DNA from: Muricoccus roseus
GTDB taxonomy: Bacteria; Pseudomonadota; Alphaproteobacteria; Acetobacterales; Acetobacteraceae
Reading direction: 5' to 3'
DNA length: 64,000 nt
Assembly: GCF_900141905.1 (NCBI RefSeq)
Contig: NZ_FQZF01000003.1
Span: 62,001 to 126,000 of the forward strand
Shown: in pieces, positions 20,994-29,222 of the stretch
How the letters are laid out: the number at the start of each line of letters is the position of its first letter
How positions within the stretch are numbered: position 1 is the first letter of the stretch
Notes under the pieces: generated by a model
Databases searched by the model: none
Told to the model about the DNA's origin: nothing
Seen by the model: only the letters and a program-made list of their open reading frames with translations
Program-made: the position numbers and the translations under genes

Positions 20994-21087
20994 GCGACGT
21001 CCCCCTCCCTTTCCTGCCGGCCGGCCTACCGCCGGCTCTTCCGCCGCCCTACCCTCGCCGCGGAGATTGGGGGAGGACAAGGCCGGC

Positions 21088-22647
21088 ATGGCCATTCGCA
21101 ACGTGCTGTTCGTGATGGCGGACCAGTTCCGGTGGGATCACATGTCCTGCGCGGGGCATCCGCATCTGCCCACCCCGAATCTCGACGCGCTGGCCGCGCG
21201 GGGCGTGCGCTTCGCCCAGGCTTATGTGCAATCGGGCATCTGCGGCCCCTCGCGCATGTCGTACTACACCGGCCGCTATGTCTCCTCCCACGGCGCGACG
21301 CATAACCGCGTGCCGCTTTCCGTGGGGGAGGTGACGCTCGGCTGGCACCTGCGCGAATCCGGGCGCAACCTGGCCCTGGCCGGCAAGACGCATGTGCTGC
21401 CGGACGCGCGCGGGATGAAGCGCCTGCAGCTCGACGGCCAGCATGACCTGAAGGCCTTGCTGGACGAGGGATGGTTCACCCTGGTGGACCGGCATGACGG
21501 GCATCACGGCGAGCCCGATTCCGCCTATGCCGACTGGCTCCGTGCCCAGGGCTATGACAGCCCCGACCCCTGGACGGATTACGTGATCGCCGTGGACGGT
21601 CCGCAGGGGCCGGAATCCGGCTGGAAGATGCGCAATGCCCGCCTCCCCTCCCGCGTGAAGGAGGAGCATAGCGAGACGGCCTACACGACCGATGTCGGCA
21701 TCCGCTTCATGGAGGAGCAGGGGGAGAATCCCTGGGTGCTGCACCTCTCCTATGTGAAGCCGCACTGGCCCTACATCGCGCCCGCCCCCTACCACGCGAT
21801 GTTCGGACCCGAGGACTGCCTGCCCGTGGTGCGCGGCGCGGCGGAGCGGGGCCCCGAGGCGCATCCCGTGCTGCGTGAGTTCCAGAACGAGGAAGTGGCG
21901 CAGAACTTCGCCCGCGACGAGACGATCGCGACCGTGCGCCCGGCCTATCAGGGCCTGATCGCGCAGCTCGACCACCATCTCGGCCGGGTGTGGGAGGCGA
22001 TGGAACGGCTGGGGCGGTGGAAGGACACGATGGTCGTCTTCTGCTCAGACCACGGGGACTATCTCGGCGACCACTGGCTCGGCGAGAAGGAGCTGTTCCA
22101 CGACTGCATCCAGCGCGTGCCCTTCCTTCTCTACGATCCGTCACCGGAGGCGGATGCCACGCGCGGCAGGGTGGAACAGCGCTTCGCCGAGGCCATCGAC
22201 GTGGTGCCCACCATCCTGGACGCGCTTGGCCTGGACCGCGCCGAGCACCTGATTGACGGACGGTCCCTCCTGCCGCTCACGCGCGGGCAGGAGGTGGCCT
22301 GGCGCGATGCTGCTTTCTCGGAGCTGGATTGGACCTTCCGTGGGGCCCGCCGCCGCCTGGGCCTGCCCACCGGGCATCACCATGCCTGGATGGTGCGGAC
22401 CGAGCGCTGGAAATACGTCCACTGGACCGACGGATTGCGGCCGATGCTCTTCGATCTTGCCGCCGATCCGGGCGAGCTGAACGACCTCGGCGCCGACCCG
22501 GCGATGGGGGAGGTGTGCCGCGCCATGCGCGAAAGGCTGCTGGCCTGGTTCCAGGGCTTGAAGCGCCGCACCACCATCACCTGGGCGGAGGCGGAGCTTC
22601 GGACGGACAGCCACAAGCGCGCCGGGGTCTTCCTGGGCGAGTGGTGA
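21088..22647 (+). CDS. Formylglycine-type sulfatase / phosphonate monoester hydrolase
   Basis: A 519-residue alkaline-phosphatase-superfamily hydrolase. Asp of VLFVMADQFRWDH begins the metal site. The CGPSR motif (ICGPSRMSYYTGRY) carries a Cys converted to formylglycine by a maturase. KTHVL, KPHWPYIAPAP and the metal site VVFCSDHGDYLGDHWLGEKE follow. The C-terminal part has WKYVHWTDGLRPMLFDL, typical of arylsulfatase/PMH proteins. ATG 21088 follows GGGAGGACAAGGCC. No signal peptide is present, so it acts in the cytoplasm. Substrates may be sulfate esters or phosphonate monoesters. It is divergent from an orphan Bug protein. Confidence 0.9.
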   Translation: MAIRNVLFVMADQFRWDHMSCAGHPHLPTPNLDALAARGVRFAQAYVQSGICGPSRMSYYTGRYVSSHGATHNRVPLSVGEVTLGWHLRESGRNLALAGKTHVLPDARGMKRLQLDGQHDLKALLDEGWFTLVDRHDGHHGEPDSAYADWLRAQGYDSPDPWTDYVIAVDGPQGPESGWKMRNARLPSRVKEEHSETAYTTDVGIRFMEEQGENPWVLHLSYVKPHWPYIAPAPYHAMFGPEDCLPVVRGAAERGPEAHPVLREFQNEEVAQNFARDETIATVRPAYQGLIAQLDHHLGRVWEAMERLGRWKDTMVVFCSDHGDYLGDHWLGEKELFHDCIQRVPFLLYDPSPEADATRGRVEQRFAEAIDVVPTILDALGLDRAEHLIDGRSLLPLTRGQEVAWRDAAFSELDWTFRGARRRLGLPTGHHHAWMVRTERWKYVHWTDGLRPMLFDLAADPGELNDLGADPAMGEVCRAMRERLLAWFQGLKRRTTITWAEAELRTDSHKRAGVFLGEW

Positions 22648-22652
22648 TGCGG

Positions 22653-22676
22653 GGAAGGCGGGGCCTCCCGCCTTCC
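22653..22676. terminator. Bidirectional hairpin between sulfatase and membrane-protein gene
   Basis: A perfect 10-bp stem GGAAGGCGGG / CCCGCCTTCC with a 4-base loop lies between two convergent stops (sulfatase to 22647, minus gene from 22681). It is symmetric and fits both transcripts; no T run. Confidence 0.65.
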
Positions 22677-22680
22677 TCCG

Positions 22681-22941
22681 TCAGGGCGCGACGGTCGCCT
22701 GGATCTCGCGCCGCCACTGGGCCTTGGCCGCGGCGCGCGCGAGGAGCGCGCCGGCCAGCAGCAGCAGCAGCCCGGCCGCGCTCATCACCAGCATAGTGTT
22801 CGCCCCGGCGATGGGCGGCCTTCCCCGGCTGAACGGATTCCAGCCGATGACACCGGCCAGCAGGATATAGACGGCAATCGCCAGGGCCACCGCGCCAAGG
22901 ACGAAGGCCACAAAGCCAAGGATGTCCAACAACCTGGGCAT
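22681..22941 (-). CDS. Small membrane protein of unknown function
   Basis: An 86-residue protein with two hydrophobic stretches (about 5-33 and 49-72) separated by the polar loop WNPFSRGRPPIAG. The N-terminus is MPRLLDILGFVAFVLGAVAL. A clear AAGGAG ribosome site eight bases upstream supports ATG 22941; longer upstream readings lack it. No recognised domain; a two-span inner-membrane protein is the only safe statement. It converges on the sulfatase gene and lies divergent to moaB, 192 bases away. Confidence 0.7.
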   Translation of the reverse strand: MPRLLDILGFVAFVLGAVALAIAVYILLAGVIGWNPFSRGRPPIAGANTMLVMSAAGLLLLLAGALLARAAAKAQWRREIQATVAP

Positions 22942-23133
22942 TCGAGTCTCCTTGCATGCGCGCCGGTGGGGACCCTGCCATGGCCGCGGCCCGTCGCGAA
23001 GGGGCGTATCATCCCTGGATCCTATCCCATTTTCTGATCCGGAACCGCCCTGCCGGGCCGCCTGGGAATGACGAGGCGTCACCGCTCGTCATCCGGCCTT
23101 CATGCCTATATGCAGCCCAACGAGGAGCCCCCC

Positions 23134-23673
23134 ATGCCGATCGACGAAAGCCGCAGCTTCCTGCCCGTGAACATCGCCGTGCTGACGGTCAGCGACACGC
23201 GCGACCTTGCCTCCGACCGGTCCGGCGACACGCTGGCTGCGAGGATCGAGGCGGCGGGGCATCGGCTGGCGGACCGTGCGATCGTTCGGGACGACGCGGC
23301 CGATATCGAGGCGTATCTACGCCGCTGGATCGCGGATCTGAAGGTGGATTGTGTGATCACCACCGGGGGCACGGGGATCACCGGGCGGGATGTGACGCCG
23401 GAAGCCTTCGCGCGGGTGCTGGAGAAGGAGATCACCGGCTTCGGCGAGCTGTTCCGGATGCTTAGCTACCAGAAGATCGGCACCTCCACGATCCAGTCCC
23501 GCGCCATCGGCGGGGTCTCGGGCGGCACCTATCTGTTCGCCCTGCCGGGCAGCACGGGGGCGGTGAAGGACGCCTGGGACGACATCCTGGTCCACCAGCT
23601 GGATTCCCGCTTCCGCCCCTGCAACCTGGTGGAGCTGATGCCGCGGCTGCTGGAGCATCTGCGCGCGGCCTGA
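23134..23673 (+). CDS. moaB: Molybdenum cofactor biosynthesis protein B
   Basis: A 179-residue MoaB/Mog family protein, which adenylates or inserts molybdopterin in the late cofactor pathway. The fold begins FLPVNIAVLTVSDTRDLASD. The signature GGTGITGRDVTPEAFARVLE is followed by FGELFRMLSYQKIGTSTIQS, SRAIGG, and ALPGSTGAVKDAWDDIL, all typical. The start ATG 23134 is supported by GAGGAG upstream; an upstream in-frame ATG would add unlike residues. Molybdoenzymes are not in the window. Confidence 0.95.
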   Translation: MPIDESRSFLPVNIAVLTVSDTRDLASDRSGDTLAARIEAAGHRLADRAIVRDDAADIEAYLRRWIADLKVDCVITTGGTGITGRDVTPEAFARVLEKEITGFGELFRMLSYQKIGTSTIQSRAIGGVSGGTYLFALPGSTGAVKDAWDDILVHQLDSRFRPCNLVELMPRLLEHLRAA

Positions 23674-23739
23674 GGCGCACCCCTGGCAACTTCTGCTTCC
23701 GGCGCCACGTTCGATCCGCTCGAACGGATGGAGGCTGGA

Positions 23740-24267
23740 ATGGCTGGAAGCGGCTTGCGCATGGGTCAGGCGGGCGAGGCCGTGCCCTTCGAGATCCCCG
23801 GGGCGACCGGTGATTTCCGGATCCAGATCCTCAATGAGGACGGGGCGAAGGGAGTTGTCACCTCCATCGTGCATCTGCCCGCGGGCGGCAAGATCCCGGC
23901 CCACTTCCACGATGCCGGGGAGGAGATGCACTACGTGCTGGAGGGCGACCTGATCGACGCCGGCGAGACGCTGGGCGTCGGCGCCTTCCTCACCCATGCC
24001 AAGGGCGTGGTGCATGGCCCGCATGAGAGCAAGGGCGGCGCCAGGGTGCTGACGGTGCAGAGCTGGCAAAGCGAGGGCGGCGCGTTCGACTTCCGCCCGG
24101 CCGAGGGGCAGGAGCCCGCCGGGGGCCAGGGTGGATCGGGCAATTCCGGTGATGCGTTGCGTGGTTCGCCGGGTGGTGCATCTGGCGGGGGCTCCAACAC
24201 CTCGCAGGTCGATGCCGAAAGCCAAGAAGAGGCCGCCAGGGACCACCGCAACAAGGGCTATTCCTGA
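23740..24267 (+). CDS. Cupin-domain protein with Gly-rich tail
   Basis: A 175-residue protein with a single cupin barrel (residues 20-110). The metal-site pattern is visible in PAHFHDAGEEMHYVLEGDL and VVHGPHESKG: two histidines and a glutamate, then a later histidine. The remaining 55 residues are a low-complexity Gly/Ser/Gln tail (GGQGGSGNSGDALR ... SQEEAARDHRNKGYS) unlike ordinary cupins. ATG 23740 is preceded by GGAGG at five bases, while ATG 23728 lacks such a site. The ligand and role are unknown. A convergent hairpin separates it from the dehydratase gene. Confidence 0.82.
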   Translation: MAGSGLRMGQAGEAVPFEIPGATGDFRIQILNEDGAKGVVTSIVHLPAGGKIPAHFHDAGEEMHYVLEGDLIDAGETLGVGAFLTHAKGVVHGPHESKGGARVLTVQSWQSEGGAFDFRPAEGQEPAGGQGGSGNSGDALRGSPGGASGGGSNTSQVDAESQEEAARDHRNKGYS

Positions 24268-24273
24268 GCCCGG

Positions 24274-24297
24274 GCGGAGGGCGCCCGCGCCCTCCGC
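24274..24297. terminator. Convergent terminator-like hairpin
   Basis: A perfect 10-bp stem GCGGAGGGCG / CGCCCTCCGC with a 4-base loop lies between the convergent cupin and dehydratase stops. No T run follows. Confidence 0.6.
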
Positions 24298-24303
24298 GCC
24301 CGA

Positions 24304-25278
24304 TCAGGCCAAGGAACGGGCGAAGACGGCCGGGTCCACATTGCCCCCGCTGATCACCACGCCCACGGTCCGTCCCCTGGCCGGAACATGCCCCGCCAGG
24401 ACGGCGGCCAGCGCCACCGCGCCCCCGGGCTCGACCACCAGCTTCAGGTGATCGAAGGCGAAGCGCATGGCGTTCAGCACCTCCTCGGGCGTGACGGACA
24501 CGCCGCCCGCCAGGCGGGGCTGGTTCACCGCGAAGGTGATCTCGCCCGGCGTGATGGAAAGGAGGGAGTCGCAGAAGGTCGATCCCTTCCCATCCGCCCG
24601 CACCCGCTGCCCGGCCGCCAGGGAGCGCGCCGTGTCGTCCCACCCCTCCGGCTCGACCGCGAAGACCTGCGTGCCGGGGCTCGCGCCCTCCACAGCGAGG
24701 GCGCAGCCGCCGACCAGCCCGCCACCGCCCGTGCAGACGGCCAGCGCATCCATTCGGAGGCCGGCGGCGGCCGCATCCTCGACCAGCTCCAGCGCCACCG
24801 TGCCCTGTCCCGCGATGACGTCCGGATGGTCGAAAGGAGGGATGAGGGTCGCTCCCCGTTCCTCGGTCAGCCGGTTCGCCAGGGCGTCGCGATCGGTGGT
24901 CAGGCGATCGAAGAAGGTGATCTCGGCACCCCACCGGCGGGTGCTCTCGACCTTGATGGCGGGGGCATCCTGCGGCATCGCGATCAGCGCCTTCACCCCT
25001 TCGGAGGCGGCGGCGCAAGCGATGGCCTGGCCGTGATTGCCGGAGGAATGGGTGACGACCCCGCCAGCCCGCTTCTCCGCGGCCAGGCGCAGCACGGCGT
25101 TGGTGGCCCCGCGGAACTTGAACGAGCCGGTGCGCTGCAGGGGCTCGGGCTTCACGAGGATGGTGCCGCCCGTCAGCGCGTCCAGCACGGGGTGGCGCAG
25201 CATCGGCGTACGGACCACACGCCCCGCGAGCCTTTCGGCGGCCGCGCGGACGTCATCATGGGTGGGCAGGGCGCTCAT
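24304..25278 (-). CDS. PLP-dependent threonine/serine dehydratase family protein
   Basis: A 324-residue fold-type II PLP enzyme, like threonine dehydratase or serine racemase. The Schiff-base lysine is in QRTGSFKFRGATNAV. The Ser-Gly-Asn-His substrate loop is SSGNHGQAIACAA, and the phosphate-binding glycine loop is CTGGGGLVGGCAL. It lacks the C-terminal ACT regulatory domain, so it resembles catabolic forms. Likely reactions are deamination of Thr/Ser to a 2-oxoacid, but 3-hydroxyaspartate or racemization cannot be excluded. Its ATG overlaps the upstream oxidase stop by four bases, so the two are translated together. Confidence 0.9.
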   Translation of the reverse strand: MSALPTHDDVRAAAERLAGRVVRTPMLRHPVLDALTGGTILVKPEPLQRTGSFKFRGATNAVLRLAAEKRAGGVVTHSSGNHGQAIACAAASEGVKALIAMPQDAPAIKVESTRRWGAEITFFDRLTTDRDALANRLTEERGATLIPPFDHPDVIAGQGTVALELVEDAAAAGLRMDALAVCTGGGGLVGGCALAVEGASPGTQVFAVEPEGWDDTARSLAAGQRVRADGKGSTFCDSLLSITPGEITFAVNQPRLAGGVSVTPEEVLNAMRFAFDHLKLVVEPGGAVALAAVLAGHVPARGRTVGVVISGGNVDPAVFARSLA

Positions 25279-26393
25279 GCGGAATCCTTCGCGAAACGGC
25301 GCGGATCGACCATCGGCACGATGTCGCTCATGCCTTCCGGATCCTGCTCGTTCACCAGCAGGGCCAGCAGCCGCCCAGCCGCCGGGGCGGTCTGGATGCC
25401 ATAGCCGCCCTGGCCGCAGTTCCAGAAGAAGCCGGGCGTGCCGGACGGGCCGATGGCGAGGCTGCGATCGGGGGTGAAGGTGCGCAGCCCGGCCCAGCGA
25501 TGCTCGACCCGCCGCACCGGGATGTCCAGTGCCTGCTCGAACCGGTCCACCGCGATGGCCACGTCCAGCTCGTCCGGCTGCGCGTCCATCGGGTCGCTAT
25601 CCGTCTCGTCGGCGGGGGAGACCATCAGCTTGCTGCGGGCCTCGGGGCGCGCATACCAGCTATGGGCCACGTCCCCGAGCAGCGGCCAGTCCGACACATC
25701 ATGCGGCGCGGGATCGACGATGAGGGCGGTGCGGCGCTTCGGCTGCAGCCCGAGCGGGGCCACGCCAGCCATCCGCGCCACTTCGTCGCCCCAGGCGCCG
25801 GCGGCATTCACCAGCACGGGGGCGGCGAAAACGGTGCCATCGCTCGTCTCGGCGTGCCACAGCCCGGCTTCCTGCCAGATGCGCCCGGCCCGTTGCCGGA
25901 GGGCGAGAACGCCGCCGCAGGCCTTCACCTGGCGGAGGAAGCCGGCATGCAGCGCGGCGACATCCATGTCGAAGGCGTTGCGCTCGATCGCGGCGGCGAC
26001 GGCGTAGCCCGGGCGCAGGGCCGGGGCCATCTCCCGTACGGCCTCCGGCGTGATCGGTTCGATCCCCTCGCCACGCGCCATCAGCGCCTCGAGCGCCGGC
26101 ACCTGGTCTGGCGGCGCCAGGTGGACCACGGGCCGGGGCGCCATGAGCGGCGTTTCCGAGAAGCCCGGCGGCGGGCGGCGGAAGAAGTCGCCGGAGGCCG
26201 CGGTCAGGAGCTGCGCGTCCGCCGTGCCGTAGTTGAGGATCCAGATGGCCGCCGACCGGCCGGTGGTGTGATAGCCCGCGCTCTCCTCGGCCTCGAGGAG
26301 CGCCGTGCGGCGAGTGGGGGCGAGATGGGCCGCGGCCGTCGCGCCGCCGATTCCGGCGCCGACCACCAGCGCCTCGAAGCGTTGGATATCCAT
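25275..26393 (-). CDS. FAD-dependent oxidoreductase, DAO family
   Basis: A 372-residue FAD oxidoreductase of the glycine/D-amino-acid oxidase (DAO) family. The N-terminal Rossmann motif is VVGAGIGGATAAAHLA, followed by LLEAEESAGYHTTGRSAAIW, the usual substrate-side FAD loop. The C-terminal FAD site is TPGFFWNCGQGGYGIQTAPA. These enzymes oxidise D-amino acids, sarcosine or glycine-type substrates. ATG 26393 is used; ATG 26402 is equally possible and no ribosome site decides. It leads the two-gene operon with the dehydratase and is divergent from metN. The exact substrate is unknown. Confidence 0.9.
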   Translation of the reverse strand: MDIQRFEALVVGAGIGGATAAAHLAPTRRTALLEAEESAGYHTTGRSAAIWILNYGTADAQLLTAASGDFFRRPPPGFSETPLMAPRPVVHLAPPDQVPALEALMARGEGIEPITPEAVREMAPALRPGYAVAAAIERNAFDMDVAALHAGFLRQVKACGGVLALRQRAGRIWQEAGLWHAETSDGTVFAAPVLVNAAGAWGDEVARMAGVAPLGLQPKRRTALIVDPAPHDVSDWPLLGDVAHSWYARPEARSKLMVSPADETDSDPMDAQPDELDVAIAVDRFEQALDIPVRRVEHRWAGLRTFTPDRSLAIGPSGTPGFFWNCGQGGYGIQTAPAAGRLLALLVNEQDPEGMSDIVPMVDPRRFAKDSA

Positions 26394-26442
26394 GGGCGGC
26401 ATGGTGCGGCGTGACCCGGCAGCGGGCAACCCGCCCCCCGCG

Positions 26443-26475
26443 TTGACAGCATTGCACAATCGAATTATGTGCCAA
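26443..26475 (+). promoter_or_regulatory. Possible metN promoter with operator-like dyad
   Basis: TTGACA at 26443-26448 is a clean -35 box inside an unusually AT-rich patch. A dyad TTGCACA / TGTGCCAA at 26452-26475 covers the spacer and the place of a -10 box, whose best guess (TTATGT, 26466-26471) is poor. A repressor bound here could block rightward metN transcription and perhaps also the divergent oxidase operon. This is inference from sequence alone. Confidence 0.45.
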
Positions 26476-26661
26476 AATCCAAACCACGACGTAACTGAGG
26501 ACAAAGCCGTTGCGCTCCGTGCGGCGACATCGCGGGGAACGCTCCCGGCCCGCCCGCTCCATGGCGCGGGACAGCGTCGCGGCATGTTGGATTTCGCACG
26601 CCGCCCTTTCGTGGCAGACCCCGCGGGCCTGACCGCCCCCTCCCCCTTTCGGGTTTCGCCC

Positions 26662-27726
26662 ATGTCCGACCGCACCGGCCAGGAGCCGGCCATCTCCCTT
26701 CACGCGCTGGTTCGCGAGTTCCGCGGCCGCGGCACGCCGCTGCGCGCGCTGGATGGGGTATCCCTGGATGTCGCGCCGGGCGAGATCTTCGGCATCGTCG
26801 GCCGCTCTGGGGCGGGCAAATCCACGCTCCTGCGCTGCGTGAACCTCCTGGAGCGACCGGATTCCGGCACCGCCACCGTCCTCGGTCAGGAGATGACCCG
26901 GCTGGATGAGGCCGCGCTGCGGGAGGCCCGGCGCGGCATCGGCATGGTGTTCCAGCACTTCAACCTGCTCTCCGCCCGCACGGTGGCCGGCAACATCGCC
27001 TTCCCGCTGGAAATCGCGGGGGTCTCCAGGGCAGAGCGGGATGCCCGGGTGGCGGAGCTCCTGCCCCTGGTCGGGCTGGAGGCGAGGCGGGACCACTACC
27101 CCGCCCAGCTCTCGGGCGGGCAGAAGCAGCGCGTCGGCATCGCCCGCGCCCTCGCGTCGCGCCCGCGCGTCCTGCTCTGCGACGAGGCCACCAGCGCCCT
27201 GGATCCGGAGACAACCGAGGAGATCCTCGCCCTCATCCGCTCCATCCGCGACCGGCTGGACCTGACGGTTCTGCTGATCACGCATGAGATGGCCGTGGTG
27301 AAGGCCATCTGCGACCGCGTGGCCGTGATGGAGGCGGGCCAGGTGATCGAACAGGGCCGCGTCTTCGACGTCTTCACCCGCCCCGCCCACGCCACCACCC
27401 GCCGCTTCGTTTCCGAGGTGATCGGCCATGTGGTGCCACCCGGTACCGTGGCCCGCCTTCCGGCACCCGGGGCGGGCGAGGAGCGGCGGCTGCTGCAGGT
27501 GCTCTTCGCCGGCCCTTCCTCCACCCGCGCCGTGGTCAGCGAGGCCTCGCGCCGTTTCGGGCTGGACCTGAACATCGTCTCCGGCCGCATCGATGCGATC
27601 GGGAGCGAGCCCTATGGGCTCATGGCGCTCGCCGCCTACGGGCCACCCGCCGCCATCGCTGAGGCCATCACCTGGATGCGGGGCCTCGGCCTCGACGTCT
27701 CCGAGATCGGGGAGGACCCGGCATGA
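26662..27726 (+). CDS. metN: MetN-type ABC transporter ATPase
   Basis: A 354-residue ATPase of the methionine-type importer. Walker A is GRSGAGKSTLLRCVN, the Q-loop GMVFQHFNLL, the signature LSGGQKQRVGIARAL and Walker B VLLCDEATSALD. The C-terminal NIL domain (about 265-345; LFAGPSSTRAVVSEASRRFG) senses substrate in MetN. ATG 26662 is used, since the long upstream reading through the control region shows no family sequence. It overlaps metI by four bases (ATGA). Two metQ-like binding proteins follow, so L-methionine or a related D- or L-amino acid is the likely substrate. Confidence 0.95.
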   Translation: MSDRTGQEPAISLHALVREFRGRGTPLRALDGVSLDVAPGEIFGIVGRSGAGKSTLLRCVNLLERPDSGTATVLGQEMTRLDEAALREARRGIGMVFQHFNLLSARTVAGNIAFPLEIAGVSRAERDARVAELLPLVGLEARRDHYPAQLSGGQKQRVGIARALASRPRVLLCDEATSALDPETTEEILALIRSIRDRLDLTVLLITHEMAVVKAICDRVAVMEAGQVIEQGRVFDVFTRPAHATTRRFVSEVIGHVVPPGTVARLPAPGAGEERRLLQVLFAGPSSTRAVVSEASRRFGLDLNIVSGRIDAIGSEPYGLMALAAYGPPAAIAEAITWMRGLGLDVSEIGEDPA

Positions 27727-28388
27727 TCCCCTGGCTGCCGCCCGCACTGACGGACCTGTTCATCGAGGCCGCTTGGCAGACCCTGCTGATGACCTTCGGC
27801 GGCGCGGTGATCGCCGTGGTCGTCGGCCTGCCCCTTGCCCTGCTGCTGCATGCCACGGGGCCGGACGGGCTTCACCCGAATGGCTGGATCAATCGGCCCA
27901 TCGGGCTGCTGGTGAATGCCGTCCGCTCCACGCCCTTCATCATCCTGATGGTGGCGATCGTGCCCTTCACCCGGCTGGTGGCCGGAACCTCCATCGGCAC
28001 CACCGCCGCGCTGGTGCCGCTGGCCCTCGCCGCCACCGCCTTCATCGTCCGCCTGTTCGAGAACGCGCTGCGCGAGGTGGACCGGGGCGTGATCGAGGCC
28101 GCCCGGGCCATGGGCGCCACCCGCACCCAGATCATGGCCCGCGTTCTGGTGCCCGAGGCGCTGCCCGGGCTGATCGCGGCCATCACGGTCACCCTCGTGG
28201 GCCTTGTCGGCTACTCCGCCATGGCGGGTGCGATCGGCGGTGGCGGGCTCGGCGATTTGGGCATCCGCTTCGGTTACCAGCGCTTCATGCCGGAGGTGAT
28301 GGCCACCGTCGTCGCCATCCTCATTCTCTTCGTTCAGGGCCTGCAATCCCTGGGCGACTGGCTCGTCCGGCGCTTCAGCCGGCGCTGA
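27723..28388 (+). CDS. metI: MetI-type ABC transporter permease
   Basis: A 221-residue membrane protein of the MetI family with about five helices. The N-terminal segment AAWQTLLMTFGGAVIAVVVG leads into NAVRSTPFIILMVAIVPFTR. The EAA-type coupling loop is VIEAARAMGATRTQIMARVL, which contacts MetN. The closing helices (LVGLVGYSAMAGAIGGGGLG, FMPEVMATVVAILILFVQ) are as in MetI. Its start overlaps the metN stop. It is followed by 17 bases and then the first metQ. Confidence 0.95.
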   Translation: MIPWLPPALTDLFIEAAWQTLLMTFGGAVIAVVVGLPLALLLHATGPDGLHPNGWINRPIGLLVNAVRSTPFIILMVAIVPFTRLVAGTSIGTTAALVPLALAATAFIVRLFENALREVDRGVIEAARAMGATRTQIMARVLVPEALPGLIAAITVTLVGLVGYSAMAGAIGGGGLGDLGIRFGYQRFMPEVMATVVAILILFVQGLQSLGDWLVRRFSRR

Positions 28389-28405
28389 CACACGGGACAA
28401 GAACA

Positions 28406-29206
28406 ATGCCGGTCACTCGTCGTACCCTCGCGGCCCTGGCCGCCTTCGCCCCCGCGGCCGCCTGGGCGCAGGACATCGGCACGGCGCAGCGCCCGCTCCG
28501 GGTGGGCGTCACCGCAGGGCCGCATGCCCAGGTGATGGAGAAGGTGCGTGAAATCGCGGCCCGGGACGGGCTGGTGATCCGCGTGGTGGAGTTCACCGAC
28601 TACATCCAGCCCAACGCGGCGCTCGCGGCCGGGGACCTGGACGCCAACTCCTACCAGCACCGCCCCTTCCTGGATGCGGCCGTGCGGGACCGCCGCCTTC
28701 CGCTCGTCGAGGTGGGGAAGACCATGGTGTTCCCCATGGGCCTGTATTCCCGCCGCCACAAATCCGTGCAGGACGTGCCGGCCGGGGCGCGGGTGGCCAT
28801 TCCGAACGACCCGAGCAATGGCGGGCGGGCCCTGGTGCTGCTCGCCAAGGCGGGCCTCTTCACCCTGAAGGAGGGGGCCGACCATACGGCCACCGTGGTG
28901 GACATCACCGCCAATCCGCGCCGCATCCGCGTGGTGGAGCTGGAGGCCGCGCAGCTTCCTCGCGCGCTGGAGGAGGTGGAACTGGCGGCGATCAACACGA
29001 ACTACGCCCTGAATGCCGGGCTGAACCCCGTGCGTGATTCCATTGCCATCGAGGGTGCCGACAGCCCCTATGCCAACCTCATCGCCGTCCGGCAGCAGGA
29101 CAAGGACGCCCCCTGGGTCCGGCGCCTCGTCGCGGCCTACCAGAACGACGAGGTGAAGGCCTTCGTGCAGGCCACCTTCCAGGGCTCCGCCCTCCCCGCC
29201 TTCTGA
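28406..29206 (+). CDS. metQ: MetQ/NlpA-family binding protein (first copy)
   Basis: A 266-residue periplasmic binding protein of the MetQ/NlpA family. The signal peptide spans residues 1-22 (AAFAPAAAWAQD), with no lipobox cysteine, so it is soluble rather than a lipoprotein. Family blocks are RVGVTAGPHAQVMEKVREI, FTDYIQPNAALAAGDLDANS, YQHRPFLDA, VAIPNDPSNGGRALVLL and AINTNYALNAGLNP. A second copy follows 16 bases downstream. The ligand is methionine or a related amino acid. Confidence 0.92.
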   Translation: MPVTRRTLAALAAFAPAAAWAQDIGTAQRPLRVGVTAGPHAQVMEKVREIAARDGLVIRVVEFTDYIQPNAALAAGDLDANSYQHRPFLDAAVRDRRLPLVEVGKTMVFPMGLYSRRHKSVQDVPAGARVAIPNDPSNGGRALVLLAKAGLFTLKEGADHTATVVDITANPRRIRVVELEAAQLPRALEEVELAAINTNYALNAGLNPVRDSIAIEGADSPYANLIAVRQQDKDAPWVRRLVAAYQNDEVKAFVQATFQGSALPAF

Positions 29207-29222
29207 CAGAGGAACCGCCTTC

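Noticed and set aside
26394-26661. SAM riboswitch in front of metN
   Set aside because: The leader does not show the conserved SAM-II or SAM-I core that I could recognise; only a dyad and a -35 box are visible.
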